Positions 1 through 8,851 of a stretch of 64,000 nt of DNA are shown here, piece by piece. How positions within the stretch are numbered: the stretch's first letter is position 1; every line of letters starts with the position of its first letter. Made by a program: the position numbers and the translations under genes. Under the pieces are notes generated by a model. It was not told the origin of the DNA. It saw nothing but the letters and a program-made list of their open reading frames with translations, and made no database searches. The stretch lies in NCBI RefSeq assembly GCF_005503445.1, contig NZ_SCOH01000022.1, positions 29,866 to 93,865 of the forward strand, written 5' to 3'. The DNA is from Chitinivorax sp. B. GTDB lineage: Bacteria > Pseudomonadota > Gammaproteobacteria > Burkholderiales > SCOH01.

Positions 1-445
1 TCGCATCACTGAGCAAGTACTGCGTGGCTCACCCGCCAACGGTTGGTATGCCGGCCGGCCCATCATGATCAACAGCAATGACTACAACCTCAAGCTGTTC
101 AACGGCGATGTCGGTATCACCTTGGAATCCCCGACTGGCCTGCGGGTATGGTTTGAAGCAGAAGGCGGGTTCCGCTCGTTTACACCCGCCCGCTTGCCGC
201 CACACGATACCGCTTTCTGCATGACGGTCCACAAATCCCAAGGTTCGGAGTTCGACCAAATTGCCCTGGTGCTTCCGGATGCCCCGTTACCCGTGCTCAC
301 ACGGAACCTGATCTATACCGGCATTACCCGGGCCAAGCAGCATGCCGAGATTTGGGGGGTAGGCGCCAGTTTGCGGTCTGCTATTGAACATGCACCGATG
401 CGGGCCAGTGGACTAACGGACAGATTGATGGCTGGCGGGAAATGA
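1..445 (+). CDS. recD: RecD, exodeoxyribonuclease V alpha subunit (3' end only)
   Basis: This is the C-terminal 147 residues of a protein that starts before the window; the reading frame is open from base 2. RecD is the 5'-3' helicase subunit of RecBCD, which resects double-strand DNA ends. The visible part carries GRPIMINSNDY, LFNGDVGI and FCMTVHKSQGSEFD, which match the conserved UvrD-like C-terminal helicase motifs of RecD (the HKSQGSEF block is helicase motif V), followed by LIYTGITRAKQHAEIWG (motif VI with TRA). The stop is at 443-445, one base before the next gene, which suggests co-transcription. The N-terminal Walker A region and any recB/recC neighbours are outside the window. Confidence 0.92.
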   Translation, partial: RITEQVLRGSPANGWYAGRPIMINSNDYNLKLFNGDVGITLESPTGLRVWFEAEGGFRSFTPARLPPHDTAFCMTVHKSQGSEFDQIALVLPDAPLPVLTRNLIYTGITRAKQHAEIWGVGASLRSAIEHAPMRASGLTDRLMAGGK

Positions 446-446
446 C

Positions 447-1324
447 ATGCTATCCCACGAGTTGCTGTCCGCCATCGCTACCGCCATTACCCAAGCAACT
501 TGTTGCACGTTTCACGTGAAACATTACCAAGCGGTGCCAGGGGGGGAGTCAATCAGGTATGGCAGATCAGCAACGGCAAGCAATACTATTTCGTTAAGAC
601 CCACTTGCAGCAAAGCTTTTCGGCCGAGGTCGACGGGTTGATTGCACTTCAGGATGCTGCAGTCGTGCGCATTCCGACCATCGTCTGTCATGGCCATGCA
701 GCCAAAACCTTTTACCTAGTGCTCGAATGGCTATCGATGCGGTGTCGTGGTAACGAAACACACTTAGGTACCCACCTGGCCACACTGCATCGTATCGTTG
801 GCCCTCATTTTGGCTGGCACTGTGACAATCTGTTGGGGACCTTCCGCCAAACCAATGCCACCTGCGCAACCTGGTGTGATTTCTGGCGTGCTCACCGTCT
901 GTTACCGCAATTGGAAATGGCTTCAACACAGCCTTGGGGCGCCACAATTGTGAAAAATGGCCAGCATCTGCTGGATCAGTTGGGTCCTTTTTTTGATGAT
1001 CATCACCCCATACCATCCTTGTTACATGGCGACTTGTGGCATGGCAATGTAGGATGGCTGGACACCGATACACCAGTGCTATTCGATCCAGCAGTTCATT
1101 ATGGTGATCGGGAGACGGATCTGGCCATGACCGAGTTGTTCGGCGGCTTCGGCCCCAGCTTCTACTCTGCCTACCAGACTCATTATCCGCTGCAGGCAGG
1201 CTATCCTCGTCGGCGTCCGCTATATCAGCTTTACCATGTGCTAAACCACGCCAATTTTTTTGGTGGCGGCTATATTGACCACGCTCATCACCTTTTGATG
1301 CTGCTGTTGAAGTCCATCGGTTGA
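447..1324 (+). pseudogene. Fructosamine kinase family protein, frameshifted in a G run
   Basis: The family phosphorylates protein-bound or free ketosamines (deglycation). The N-terminus (MLSHELLSAIATAITQATC) reads from ATG 447, but the conserved NQVWQISNGKQYYFVK and the catalytic LLHGDLWHGNVGW lie one frame over. The frame changes at a run of seven G at 540-546. One more G would give PGGGVNQVW, the expected glycine loop, and a 292-residue protein, about the usual length for this family. The ATG at 500 in the second frame would give 274 residues but loses the N-terminal helix and the start of the loop. The break could be real, reversible slippage, or a sequencing error in a homopolymer. The gene begins one base after recD. 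Confidence 0.8.
508..523. other. parS-like ParB binding site inside the fructosamine kinase gene
   Basis: The 16-mer CGTTTCACGTGAAACA differs from the widely conserved parS consensus TGTTTCACGTGAAACA at the first base only, and its central 14 bases are a perfect palindrome. parS sites load ParB and usually cluster around the chromosome origin. A second such site is at 51933-51948. Function is inferred from sequence alone; no parA or parB gene is in the window. Confidence 0.75.
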
Positions 1325-1612
1325 ACCAAATCAAAAACCAGTCAGACTAAACACGAATGACCCTGGCTTGCGAACGCTGGATTCATTAGCAGATCTTAAT
1401 TTTTTCCGGCCATGTTGGGCTGCTATCATCGTTGGTCGCGGCAGGTGGCTATCCCGTTCAGATCAACATCGTTGACCCGGTTTTGTTTCAACTACCAGGT
1501 TCCCACACCTGCCATCCATGATTTGAGATCGCACCCGCATTGCTGATTGCTGGCAAGTTGACAGCGCCAGCTTGCTGTTTATCAATTTATCAATCACGGT
1601 CAAGGAGAGCCT

Positions 1613-3619
1613 ATGGAGTCTATTCTCCGGCAACTTGTCGCTCAACCCGACACTACCGACATTGCGCCACTGGTAGAGCTGGTAGCTGCCATCCGCCCCA
1701 AACGGGCGCGCGACACAGAGATGGCCGTCAACAATCTGCGGGCTCTGACACTGCTACTTCAACAGCATGCCGAGTATCGCCATGCGTTGCGGCATTATCT
1801 ACTGGTCAGCTTGGCATCGCGAAAGCAGCTCCATCTATATGCCGACGTAGGTATTCTGCCCAATGCGGGCTTCTTTTCCGAACTACGTAATAAATTGGCT
1901 GCCAAGTTGTTACCGCCCGCTGTCAACGGTGACTATTTGAAGGACATTTTCGGCCTCATCTTTCATCGGCGTGATGACCACATCTGGGTTCAGGCCGTGT
2001 CAAATAGTGTGTGGCACGCGCTGTTCGATGTATTGAGTGAGAATGGCATGAATGATGCGCAACGCCGTATCATCATTGGTGAATTGCTTGATGCAGCCCA
2101 GGTATTGTCCTACCGAATCTCAAGCATGGGGCTAGAGCCGGAACTGGTTCGCAACCATCCGGATGTCGAACGTTTCGAGTCGCCGTTCCTGATGCAAAAT
2201 GCTGAGATCGTCGATTACATCGCCCGGCACCGCAATTGGCTGATCAATCCAGACAATCCGCGTGACGACAACAAACATGCCTTGGTCTTGCTGGATCAGT
2301 GCGAGCTAGTGATGGCCAAAATTCGCAAACAAGCGAGTGTCAGCGGCGTCAGTGTCAGCCTTACCTACTTGCTCGTACGCTTGCAGCAAAGTCTACAGCG
2401 CTTACGTACACTATTGCACCTGATTGAGCCGGGCGATACGACAGACAAGCGCGTACGAGCCCTGGCGCTGTTCAATGAATTGTTGTGGGCGGACAATCGC
2501 AAGCTGAATATCCGTGATTTCTTCAGGGACAACGTTGAGCTGATCGCCCGTCAGATTACCGAGCATGCCAGCCGCACGGGTGAGCACTATGTCACTCAAA
2601 GTCGGCGTGACTACTGGCAGATGCTGAAGTCCGCATCCGGGGCCGGACTGATTGTAGGCTTCATGGCCCTGATCAAGATTCTCACGGCTAAACTGCATGC
2701 ACCACCGCTGATCGAGGCCTTTCTGTTCAGCATGAACTATGCACTGGGTTTCATGCTGGTGCACCGCTTACATTTCACCATTGCCACCAAGCAACCGGCC
2801 ATGACCGCCGCCCACATTGCCGCCGCCATCCAGGATGAAGACGGCAAAACCGCCATGGATAACCTGACCGAGTTGGTAATACGCGTAATGCGCAGCCAGT
2901 TCGTTGCCATCATCGGTAACGTGCTATTGGCCATCCCCACGGCTTATGCCCTGGGCTGGCTATGGTTCGCCGGTACCGGTAGCCACTTGGCAGACCCAGC
3001 CAAGGTGCAACACCTGCTACATGACATCAATCCAATTACCAGCCTGGCTATCCCACATGCTGCGATTGCGGGCTGTTGCCTATTCCTGGCGGGTTTGATA
3101 TCAGGCTACTACGACAACAAGGTTGTCTACGATCAAATTCCGGAACGACTGCAACAGCGACCATGGCTACAGCGTTTATTAGGTGAAGCGCGGTTGGCGC
3201 GGCTGGCCAATTACATTCGCAACAATCTGGGTGGTTTAGCCGGTAATTTCTACTTCGGATGCATGTTGGGTACCATCGGCACCATTGGTTTCCTGATTGG
3301 CTTGCCGATCGATATTCGCCACATCACATTCTCGGCAGCCAATTTTGCATATTCATTGGTTGGGCTGGAAAACCAGATACCATGGCAGACGCTATTGTGG
3401 TCGATAGCCGGCATCTGGCTGATCGGTATGACCAACCTCACTGTCAGTTTCAGCCTGGCACTGTGGGTAGCGCTGCGGTCCCGCCGTATCAGTTTCGATA
3501 TGGCCCGCCCCTTGGGTAGAGCATTGATAAAGCGGTTCTTCAGTCGACCAAGCGAGTTCTTCTTCCCACCCAAAGCCGAAAAAATTGGTGAAACACCGGC
3601 TACCCATGAAGCTTCTTGA
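1613..3619 (+). CDS. SpecificRecomb-family (site-specific recombinase-like) membrane protein
   Basis: A 668-residue protein with a soluble, helical N-terminal half (about residues 1-340) and a C-terminal half with several hydrophobic segments, for example GLIVGFMALIKILTA, IIGNVLLAIPTAYALGWLW, AAIAGCCLFLAGLISGYY, GCMLGTIGTIGFLIGLPI and LLWSIAGIWLIGMTNLTVSF. It matches the family annotated as site-specific recombinase (Gcr in Neisseria, SpecificRecomb). The recombinase name is historical; no catalytic motif of tyrosine or serine recombinases is visible and the topology fits an inner-membrane protein. A good ribosome binding site (AAGGAGAG) precedes the ATG. A strong terminator follows. Confidence 0.8.
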   Translation: MESILRQLVAQPDTTDIAPLVELVAAIRPKRARDTEMAVNNLRALTLLLQQHAEYRHALRHYLLVSLASRKQLHLYADVGILPNAGFFSELRNKLAAKLLPPAVNGDYLKDIFGLIFHRRDDHIWVQAVSNSVWHALFDVLSENGMNDAQRRIIIGELLDAAQVLSYRISSMGLEPELVRNHPDVERFESPFLMQNAEIVDYIARHRNWLINPDNPRDDNKHALVLLDQCELVMAKIRKQASVSGVSVSLTYLLVRLQQSLQRLRTLLHLIEPGDTTDKRVRALALFNELLWADNRKLNIRDFFRDNVELIARQITEHASRTGEHYVTQSRRDYWQMLKSASGAGLIVGFMALIKILTAKLHAPPLIEAFLFSMNYALGFMLVHRLHFTIATKQPAMTAAHIAAAIQDEDGKTAMDNLTELVIRVMRSQFVAIIGNVLLAIPTAYALGWLWFAGTGSHLADPAKVQHLLHDINPITSLAIPHAAIAGCCLFLAGLISGYYDNKVVYDQIPERLQQRPWLQRLLGEARLARLANYIRNNLGGLAGNFYFGCMLGTIGTIGFLIGLPIDIRHITFSAANFAYSLVGLENQIPWQTLLWSIAGIWLIGMTNLTVSFSLALWVALRSRRISFDMARPLGRALIKRFFSRPSEFFFPPKAEKIGETPATHEAS

Positions 3620-3631
3620 ACACGTTGACTG

Positions 3632-3662
3632 AAAAATGGCGAGGGAATTCCTCGCCATTTTT
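3632..3662 (+). terminator. Rho-independent terminator
   Basis: A perfect 13-bp stem (AAAAATGGCGAGG with CCTCGCCATTTTT), loop of 5, ending in a T run, 12 bases after the membrane protein stop. It could work in both directions. Confidence 0.93.
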
Positions 3663-3757
3663 CCTAACACAACACCATATCAATCATTCGAAAACCAAAA
3701 TCCAACCTGCCATACTGAATGCATCCCGCCAGAGCGGGTGTATTCAGGAGTACCGCA

Positions 3758-4540
3758 ATGCTGAAACAGATGGGTTACATACTGATCGCAATTGGGTGGC
3801 TGGTTTGTGCAACCACTTACGCGCGGGACATCGTGATCTCCACCGGAGAATACGCTCCATGGGCAACGGAAAGCTCTCCCAATCAGGGCTATGTGAATCG
3901 CGTGGTCAAAACAGCTTTTGAGCGGGTTGGCGTAAACGTGCAATTTCGCTACGCACCCTGGAAACGTGCACTGGAAGAAGTCCGGCAGGGCAATGTGCAA
4001 GCCAGTTCGTTCTGGTTTACCGATCCGGATCGTGCCAAGGAATTCCTTTATAGCAAACCTATCTCAGAGCACCGTGAGATGTTGTTCCATCTCAAAGCAA
4101 CATCCGTCCCTACCTGGAAGCAGTTGAGCGATCTCGCCAAGCTACGCATTGGTGCCACCCGTGGCTATACCTATACCAAAGCATTTTGGGATGCCGCACA
4201 ACACAAGACACTTACCATTGATGAAGCACCATCTGATGAACTCAACTTCAGAAAGCTGTTCGCTCGACGGATCGATGTGTTTCCAATGGATGAGTTTTCC
4301 GGCTGGCAGCTGTTGAGTAGCGGCGCCTTCCCACCTGGTGCGCGCGATTTGATGACCACCAACCCTAAGCCTTTTTCCTCTAGACATGGACATCTGATTG
4401 CGCGCAAAACCGAAGATGGCCGAATCTTGATCAAGCTATTCGATCAAGGTTTGGCACAGTTGCAGGCCGATGGCACGCTGGATCGCTTCAAAGACGAATT
4501 GTTTACCGGTAAGTCCGGTAGCGATGCCAACCCGCAATAG
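3758..4540 (+). CDS. Periplasmic substrate-binding protein (SBP_bac_3-like)
   Basis: A 260-residue protein with an N-terminal signal peptide (MLKQMGYILIAIGWLVCATTYA, cleavage likely after TYA), then DIVISTGEYAPWATE, AFERVGVNVQFRYAPWKRALEEVRQGNVQASSFWF and a C-terminal LFDQGLAQLQADGTLDRFKDE. These are typical of polar amino-acid-type extracellular solute-binding proteins of transporter family 3, a group that includes many orphan periplasmic proteins. No permease or ATPase is adjacent, so substrate and partner are unknown. Start ATG 3758 is chosen because TTCAGGAG precedes it at good spacing; an in-frame ATG at 3719 lacks such a site. Confidence 0.8.
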   Translation: MLKQMGYILIAIGWLVCATTYARDIVISTGEYAPWATESSPNQGYVNRVVKTAFERVGVNVQFRYAPWKRALEEVRQGNVQASSFWFTDPDRAKEFLYSKPISEHREMLFHLKATSVPTWKQLSDLAKLRIGATRGYTYTKAFWDAAQHKTLTIDEAPSDELNFRKLFARRIDVFPMDEFSGWQLLSSGAFPPGARDLMTTNPKPFSSRHGHLIARKTEDGRILIKLFDQGLAQLQADGTLDRFKDELFTGKSGSDANPQ

Positions 4541-4558
4541 CGCCGTGCAGTGACAACA

Positions 4559-4575
4559 TCCCTGATCATCAGGGA
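4559..4575. terminator. Short palindrome between convergent genes, possible terminator
   Basis: TCCCTGAT and ATCAGGGA flank a single base, between the stop of the binding protein gene and the convergent lipoprotein gene. There is no clear T tract, so termination is only a possibility. Confidence 0.3.
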
Positions 4576-4596
4576 CGTTGATTGCGACTGACAGGT

Positions 4597-5799
4597 TTAC
4601 ATACCCAGCTGTACTTTAAGGGCATCAATGGCCGTCTTGTTGAAATGCAACTGCGGGTCAATCAATTCGGTATCCTTGTCAAAGTAAGCACCCAGATAAC
4701 CGGTCACGTTATCTTTAACCGAAATCGCCAGTTTCGACCCATGCTTCAGATAGGTCTGGTTATGGGATAACGCTTCTACTCGAAATGAATGAGGAAAATC
4801 GAACAAATAGTGCTGCTGGACATAGGAGCCTATAGTCTCATCCTGCATCACCTGGTAGCGCCCTTCGCCCAAAGCATCACCTGTTGGCGTACACTTTTCA
4901 TGTCCACCCACAAATTTTGCACTGTATACACTGACGGTATTGGCTGTCCCTAACTTAAACAACAGCATGTCTTTGCCGATTTTGATGCAGAATTTCGCCA
5001 TAGTAGGGTAATACATGGCAATGCCACTACTGCTGATCACCGTTTTGGCAGGTAGCGCCAAATGTGTTCGCAATCCAACCGCCCCCGCTGGAAATTTTGC
5101 TTCGCCGAGTTGGCTCCGCAATGTCGTGCCGGATTGGCTCAATCTCCCGTCCTTATCCTCACCCAGACTAGTTTTCAGATTATCTTTCATCAACTGATCG
5201 ACAAGATCGATCGTTTCCAGCTTGAAACGATAAGTGACACGGGTTGGCGAAGTACCATGAGTCAACCACCCTGGCGTATCCGTTACCTGAAAGGCATTTC
5301 CCAACCGAGCTGTGTTCATTGATGGATCGAGGATCGCCGTCTGAATTTGCAGCTTGGGTGACGCAGTCAACAGTTGATGCAGGAAGGTAGGCGTCTTGAT
5401 TCCCCCTTTTCCCGGCCGATCATCCAACAATATGCCATCTGACAACACTTTGGATGTCAGTACAGATAACGCTTGCGATTCCTCATCCACATACAGGCTG
5501 TAAACATCTCCAGCCAAGAGACGATCGACGGTAGGGTTGGATGGCAGGGTAAAAACAGGTTTATCAGGTGTTGTACTTGTTGTCGTGGGTGGAAGAGGTA
5601 CAGAGGGAGGCACAGGTGTCGTTGGGGTAGGTGAGGGTACAGGTGCAGGTGCAGGACCAGGAGCCGGGGCTGGTGTCACACCTGTTACAGGGGGGGTTGG
5701 CGTTGGGCTAGGTGTACTTTCGCTTCCGCCACCACCACCACATGCAGTCAACCCCAGACACAATGAAATACCCGTAACGGTCAATACCGTTTTCTTCAT
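4597..5799 (-). CDS. Predicted lipoprotein, paralogue A (unknown function)
   Basis: A 400-residue protein beginning MKKTVLTVTGISLCLGLTAC; LTAC is a lipobox, so Cys20 should be lipidated. A Gly5 tract and a roughly 70-residue Pro/Thr/Ala-rich low-complexity spacer follow, then a globular region with no family I recognise. The start at 5799 is chosen because AAAGG lies upstream and it gives a proper signal peptide; 23 further upstream codons would spoil it. The C-terminus (IDPQLHFNKTAIDALKVQLG) and several inner blocks are shared with the next gene, so the two arose by tandem duplication. A surface-anchored protein on a flexible stalk is inferred. No nearby gene hints at its role. Confidence 0.75.
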   Translation of the reverse strand: MKKTVLTVTGISLCLGLTACGGGGGSESTPSPTPTPPVTGVTPAPAPGPAPAPVPSPTPTTPVPPSVPLPPTTTSTTPDKPVFTLPSNPTVDRLLAGDVYSLYVDEESQALSVLTSKVLSDGILLDDRPGKGGIKTPTFLHQLLTASPKLQIQTAILDPSMNTARLGNAFQVTDTPGWLTHGTSPTRVTYRFKLETIDLVDQLMKDNLKTSLGEDKDGRLSQSGTTLRSQLGEAKFPAGAVGLRTHLALPAKTVISSSGIAMYYPTMAKFCIKIGKDMLLFKLGTANTVSVYSAKFVGGHEKCTPTGDALGEGRYQVMQDETIGSYVQQHYLFDFPHSFRVEALSHNQTYLKHGSKLAISVKDNVTGYLGAYFDKDTELIDPQLHFNKTAIDALKVQLGM

Positions 5800-5977
5800 A
5801 AACAACCTTTGATTTGATAGTGCACAGCCATAAGTCGCATACCAGTCCGCAAACGATGCTGGCAACAAATTCTGATGAAATAACGCGAGATGAAGGGGCC
5901 AACATGGCGAAGTCGTCGACTGACGCCATGTTGTTTCGTCAAAGGATTCTGACCGAAGGCGATTCGCCGGCCATGTC

Positions 5978-7147
5978 CTACAAGCCCAGCTGTACTTTCA
6001 GCGCATTGATGGCTGTCTTGTTGAAATGCAGTTGTGGATCAACCAAGGTAACCTCGTCGTCGAAGTAAACGGAAATAGTCTCGTCATCGGATATCAGGTT
6101 GGAAAGCTGGAAAGACAGCCGTGCATTGGCTTTCTGATAAGTAGGGCTCAATACCAAGCGCTCCACGTCACCCGATCCACCAAAATTCAACAGGTAGTCT
6201 GTTCTGACAATACCCAAGGTGCTTGTGTGCTCGATAGTCCGGAATGTACCACTCGCGAATTTTGATCCTGTTGCCTTGCAGTTGCCATCCACCTTGAAAG
6301 CATCCACCGTATTGGCGCCCAGCATCAGCCCAACCCCTTCAGTAGCCCCATCGAAGGTATAGATGCAACGTAAACCAGCGGCGGTATCTTTTTTCACATA
6401 CAGATTGTCAACCTTCAATAACTTGTTTGCAGGCAATACCACGTGGGTACGCAAGCCGATTGATCCGACAGGGAATTTTCCATTGCCAAGGGTATCGACC
6501 AGCTTCGCGTTACTAACGGGTAGCAATCCATTTTTTGTTTCGCCGGTACTGAATTGCAGATTATTCTTCATGAGTTGGTCAGTCAGATCGACCTCCTCAA
6601 ACTGAAAGCGATAAGTTGCCTGGTCCCCTGTGACAGAGTGCGTTAGCCAACCACGTTTCCCCCATGCATGGAATTCATTCTTCAACTTTTCCCCATCCAG
6701 AAAATCCATCGCCCCGATCGTATGATCGCCGTAGTCAGCCGCATAAAAAGGATGCGCCGACAGCAACTGATGCAGAAAAATGGGCGAACTGTAGACAGGA
6801 CGTTTCGGCACATGATTATCTGTAATCACACCGCTACTGCTCATTTGTGTTTGCAGCACGGAAACCTTACCCAGCTTGCCTGCCCCGGGTACATCCACAT
6901 GCAGGCTGTATACATCACCTTCAAGGAGACGCTGGCTGGTCACATTCTTACTAGCAGGCCCTGGTGAAGGCGTAGGCGCAGGATCTGGTGTCGGGTTTAC
7001 CGGCGAAGGTACCGGGGCGGTTGGTGCCGGAGTGGCTGTTGGCTTGGGCGTACTGTCGCTATCGCCACCACCACCGCCACCGCCACCACAAGCTGTTAGT
7101 CCAAGACACAAGGAAAGGCTTGCTGCAAATACAACTGATTTATCCAA
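5978..7147 (-). CDS. Predicted lipoprotein, paralogue B (unknown function)
   Basis: A 389-residue paralogue of the preceding lipoprotein. It has signal peptide MDKSVVFAASLSLCLGLTAC, an LTAC lipobox, a Gly8 tract, a Pro/Thr-rich spacer, and the shared C-terminus DPQLHFNKTAINALKVQLG. Other shared blocks are GDVYSLHVD, FLHQLLSAHP, GWLTH, TYRFQFEEVDLTDQLMKNNL and FPVGSIGLRTHVVLPA. The start appears to be TTG at 7147, because two stop codons lie just upstream in frame and no ATG is available before the signal peptide; AAGAAAAG is a weak ribosome binding site. It lies upstream of paralogue A on the same strand with 178 bases between them, so the two may be co-transcribed. Confidence 0.72.
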   Translation of the reverse strand: MDKSVVFAASLSLCLGLTACGGGGGGGGDSDSTPKPTATPAPTAPVPSPVNPTPDPAPTPSPGPASKNVTSQRLLEGDVYSLHVDVPGAGKLGKVSVLQTQMSSSGVITDNHVPKRPVYSSPIFLHQLLSAHPFYAADYGDHTIGAMDFLDGEKLKNEFHAWGKRGWLTHSVTGDQATYRFQFEEVDLTDQLMKNNLQFSTGETKNGLLPVSNAKLVDTLGNGKFPVGSIGLRTHVVLPANKLLKVDNLYVKKDTAAGLRCIYTFDGATEGVGLMLGANTVDAFKVDGNCKATGSKFASGTFRTIEHTSTLGIVRTDYLLNFGGSGDVERLVLSPTYQKANARLSFQLSNLISDDETISVYFDDEVTLVDPQLHFNKTAINALKVQLGL

Positions 7148-7496
7148 AATCTTTTCTTTCTATTACGGAATAAAGTACCGAGGCGTTCTGCCAAGCTAAT
7201 TTGACGCCAACCCGCTACATCAGCAAAGCTGCGGTTTGTCATGAATTTGTGATGAAAGTGTAAAAATAAGTTAACACTGTTAGAATTTTTATATGCACTG
7301 TGGAAATCCTCAATTCCCATCCCAATCCCCATTAGCATCAATTAAATCCTTTCAAACCATCAGCTTAAAAATAAGTACTACTACGTAATAGCTTATCAAC
7401 CAATGACCGATAGTCATTTAAATATTGATAACAATGTTTTTGTGTTCCTTGTTGATCGTTAATCTTCAATAAAGTTGATTGATATATTCGTAACAT

Positions 7497-7522
7497 CATT
7501 AAAGATAGCGCTATCTTTAATG
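7497..7522. repeat. 26-bp perfect palindrome
   Basis: CATTAAAGATAGC is followed directly by its reverse complement with no spacer. It sits in the AT-rich stretch upstream of the lipoprotein pair and mod operon. An operator for a dimeric regulator is more likely than a terminator because there is no loop or T tract. Confidence 0.7.
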
Positions 7523-7781
7523 GAAAAATAAACCAATATCTTGTGAAATTCATATTTCACGTTCTATTTTTATAGAAAGAATACATTCAAAACTATTCAA
7601 CAATAGTATCCTGTCCCGATCCATTGGAAAGTGCCTCGTCGTCCCTATATTCATTGCAGCAAGACCATTACCAACCTTGTCTACACACTTGCCTCAAGTT
7701 CGATCGATAACCACCTTATTTCTTTGCCTGAAAGAACTAGACTACCGCTACCTATTTGCACTAGGGACACTACCAAACAGG

Positions 7782-7805
7782 CGTTATATAATCGTGTATA
7801 TAACG
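7782..7805. promoter_or_regulatory. ModE-like operator upstream of the molybdate operon
   Basis: CGTTATATA (7782-7790) and TATATAACG (7797-7805) form a perfect 9-bp inverted repeat around a 6-base spacer. The arms resemble the half-sites described for the molybdate-responsive repressor ModE. The site is 287 bases before the modA ATG, so it implies a long leader or a promoter near 7800. No modE gene is in the window. Confidence 0.65.
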
Positions 7806-8092
7806 AATTTGTGTTCAATCTGGCCAAATACAGGACCTGGCAACGCAACTGGCCGCACTTATTGTTGGCACAGCCCAACTCAGTATGGAAACAAGCCATG
7901 GCTGAATCATTCAACCCAATGCTGCCCCAGATCTATCGCCAAGAGGTCACGACACATCAGGTACATCACGCCTTGTACTACTAGCTACAGACGATGCCAC
8001 AACCTTGATCAAAGCCCTCCATGTGATATTGGGTGTATCGCCATGACCCGTACCGCCACTCGCTTTCCACTACCTGACGAAGACATCACCTC

Positions 8093-8851
8093 ATGACCAA
8101 GACCTCTCGCCTGTTTGTACTGGCCTTGTTGGCCAGCACCAGCTTTACCTATGCAGATACGCTGACTGTCGCTGTTGCCGCCAACGTGCAATATGCTTTT
8201 GATGATCTGGCTCGCGCCTTCAAAACTGAAACCGGGCACAATGCCAAGGCCAGTTTCAACTCATCTGGCAAATTTGCGGCTCAGATCATGAATGGCGCCC
8301 CATTTGATGTGTTTGTATCAGCAGATATGGAATTTCCCGAAAAACTACATCAGCAAGGCTTTGCTGTGGCCGCACCCAAGCCCTATGCCTACGGGATACT
8401 GGTGGTATGGACCATACGCAGTGATCTTGATCCGACAGATTGGCAAGCGGCGTTCAAACACCGCTCCGTCAACAAAATCGCACTGGCCAATCCCAAAACA
8501 GCCCCTTATGGACGCGAGGCCATGAAGGTACTGGCTGCCACCAAACTGGATGAATCACTGCAAAACAAACTGGTGTTTGGTGAAAGCATCGCCCAAACCA
8601 ACCAATATATTGTCAGCCAAGCTGCCGATATCGGAATTACTGCGAAATCCGTTGTGGTCTCGCCAGAAATGGCAGGTAAAGGGCGCTGGGCCGAACTGCC
8701 CAAATCAATGTATCAACCTATCGCCCAAGGCGCGGTGGTATTAAAGTACGGGCAGGCAAACCATGCCAAAGCGTCACAAGCCTGGCTGGATTTTCTCTAT
8801 GGCCCAAAAGCCCGTGCCATTCTTGAACAATATGGCTACCTGCTACCATGA
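8093..8851 (+). CDS. modA: ModA, molybdate-binding periplasmic protein
   Basis: A 252-residue protein with a signal peptide (MTKTSRLFVLALLASTSFTYA) and the ModA pattern DTLTVAVAANVQYAFDDLARAFKTETG, FNSSGKFAAQIMNGAPFDVFVSAD, IALANPKTAPYGREAMKVL and QAWLDFLYGPKARAILEQYGY. It captures molybdate (or tungstate) in the periplasm and hands it to ModB. Its stop overlaps the next start as ATGA, so translation is probably coupled. The ribosome binding site before ATG 8093 is weak. Confidence 0.93.
   Translation: MTKTSRLFVLALLASTSFTYADTLTVAVAANVQYAFDDLARAFKTETGHNAKASFNSSGKFAAQIMNGAPFDVFVSADMEFPEKLHQQGFAVAAPKPYAYGILVVWTIRSDLDPTDWQAAFKHRSVNKIALANPKTAPYGREAMKVLAATKLDESLQNKLVFGESIAQTNQYIVSQAADIGITAKSVVVSPEMAGKGRWAELPKSMYQPIAQGAVVLKYGQANHAKASQAWLDFLYGPKARAILEQYGYLLP

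Larger units (their letters stand above)
7148..8092. other. Long AT-rich intergenic region between lipoprotein B and modA
   Basis: 945 bases with no convincing gene. The part at about 7210-7620 is strikingly AT-rich and holds a 26-bp perfect palindrome (7497-7522) and a smaller inverted repeat, GTGAAAT and ATTTCAC, at 7543-7560. The right part has a ModE-like operator at 7782-7805. Open frames at 7631-7984 and 7677-8096 have no recognisable protein features and are judged spurious. No molybdenum-cofactor riboswitch was recognised in the leader 7806-8092, though one cannot be excluded by eye. Confidence 0.6.

Noticed and set aside
594..1334. Open frame of 246 codons on the minus strand opposite the fructosamine kinase
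   Set aside because: Rich in Arg, Trp and His with no domain; the plus strand carries clear kinase motifs.
1613..3619. A mobile-element recombinase because of the family name
   Set aside because: The protein is a multi-helix membrane protein without recombinase catalytic residues, and no attachment sites or cargo are visible.
5537..5812. Plus-strand Gly/Val-rich open frame opposite the lipoprotein stalk
   Set aside because: It is the antisense of the Pro-rich repeat and signal peptide of lipoprotein A.
5700..7100. Runs coding poly-Gly in the lipoproteins as phase-variable tracts
   Set aside because: They are mixed GGT/GGC codon repeats rather than homopolymers, and both frames are intact.
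7631..8096. Two overlapping open frames upstream of modA
   Set aside because: No ribosome binding site, no domain, and they cover the ModE-like operator.
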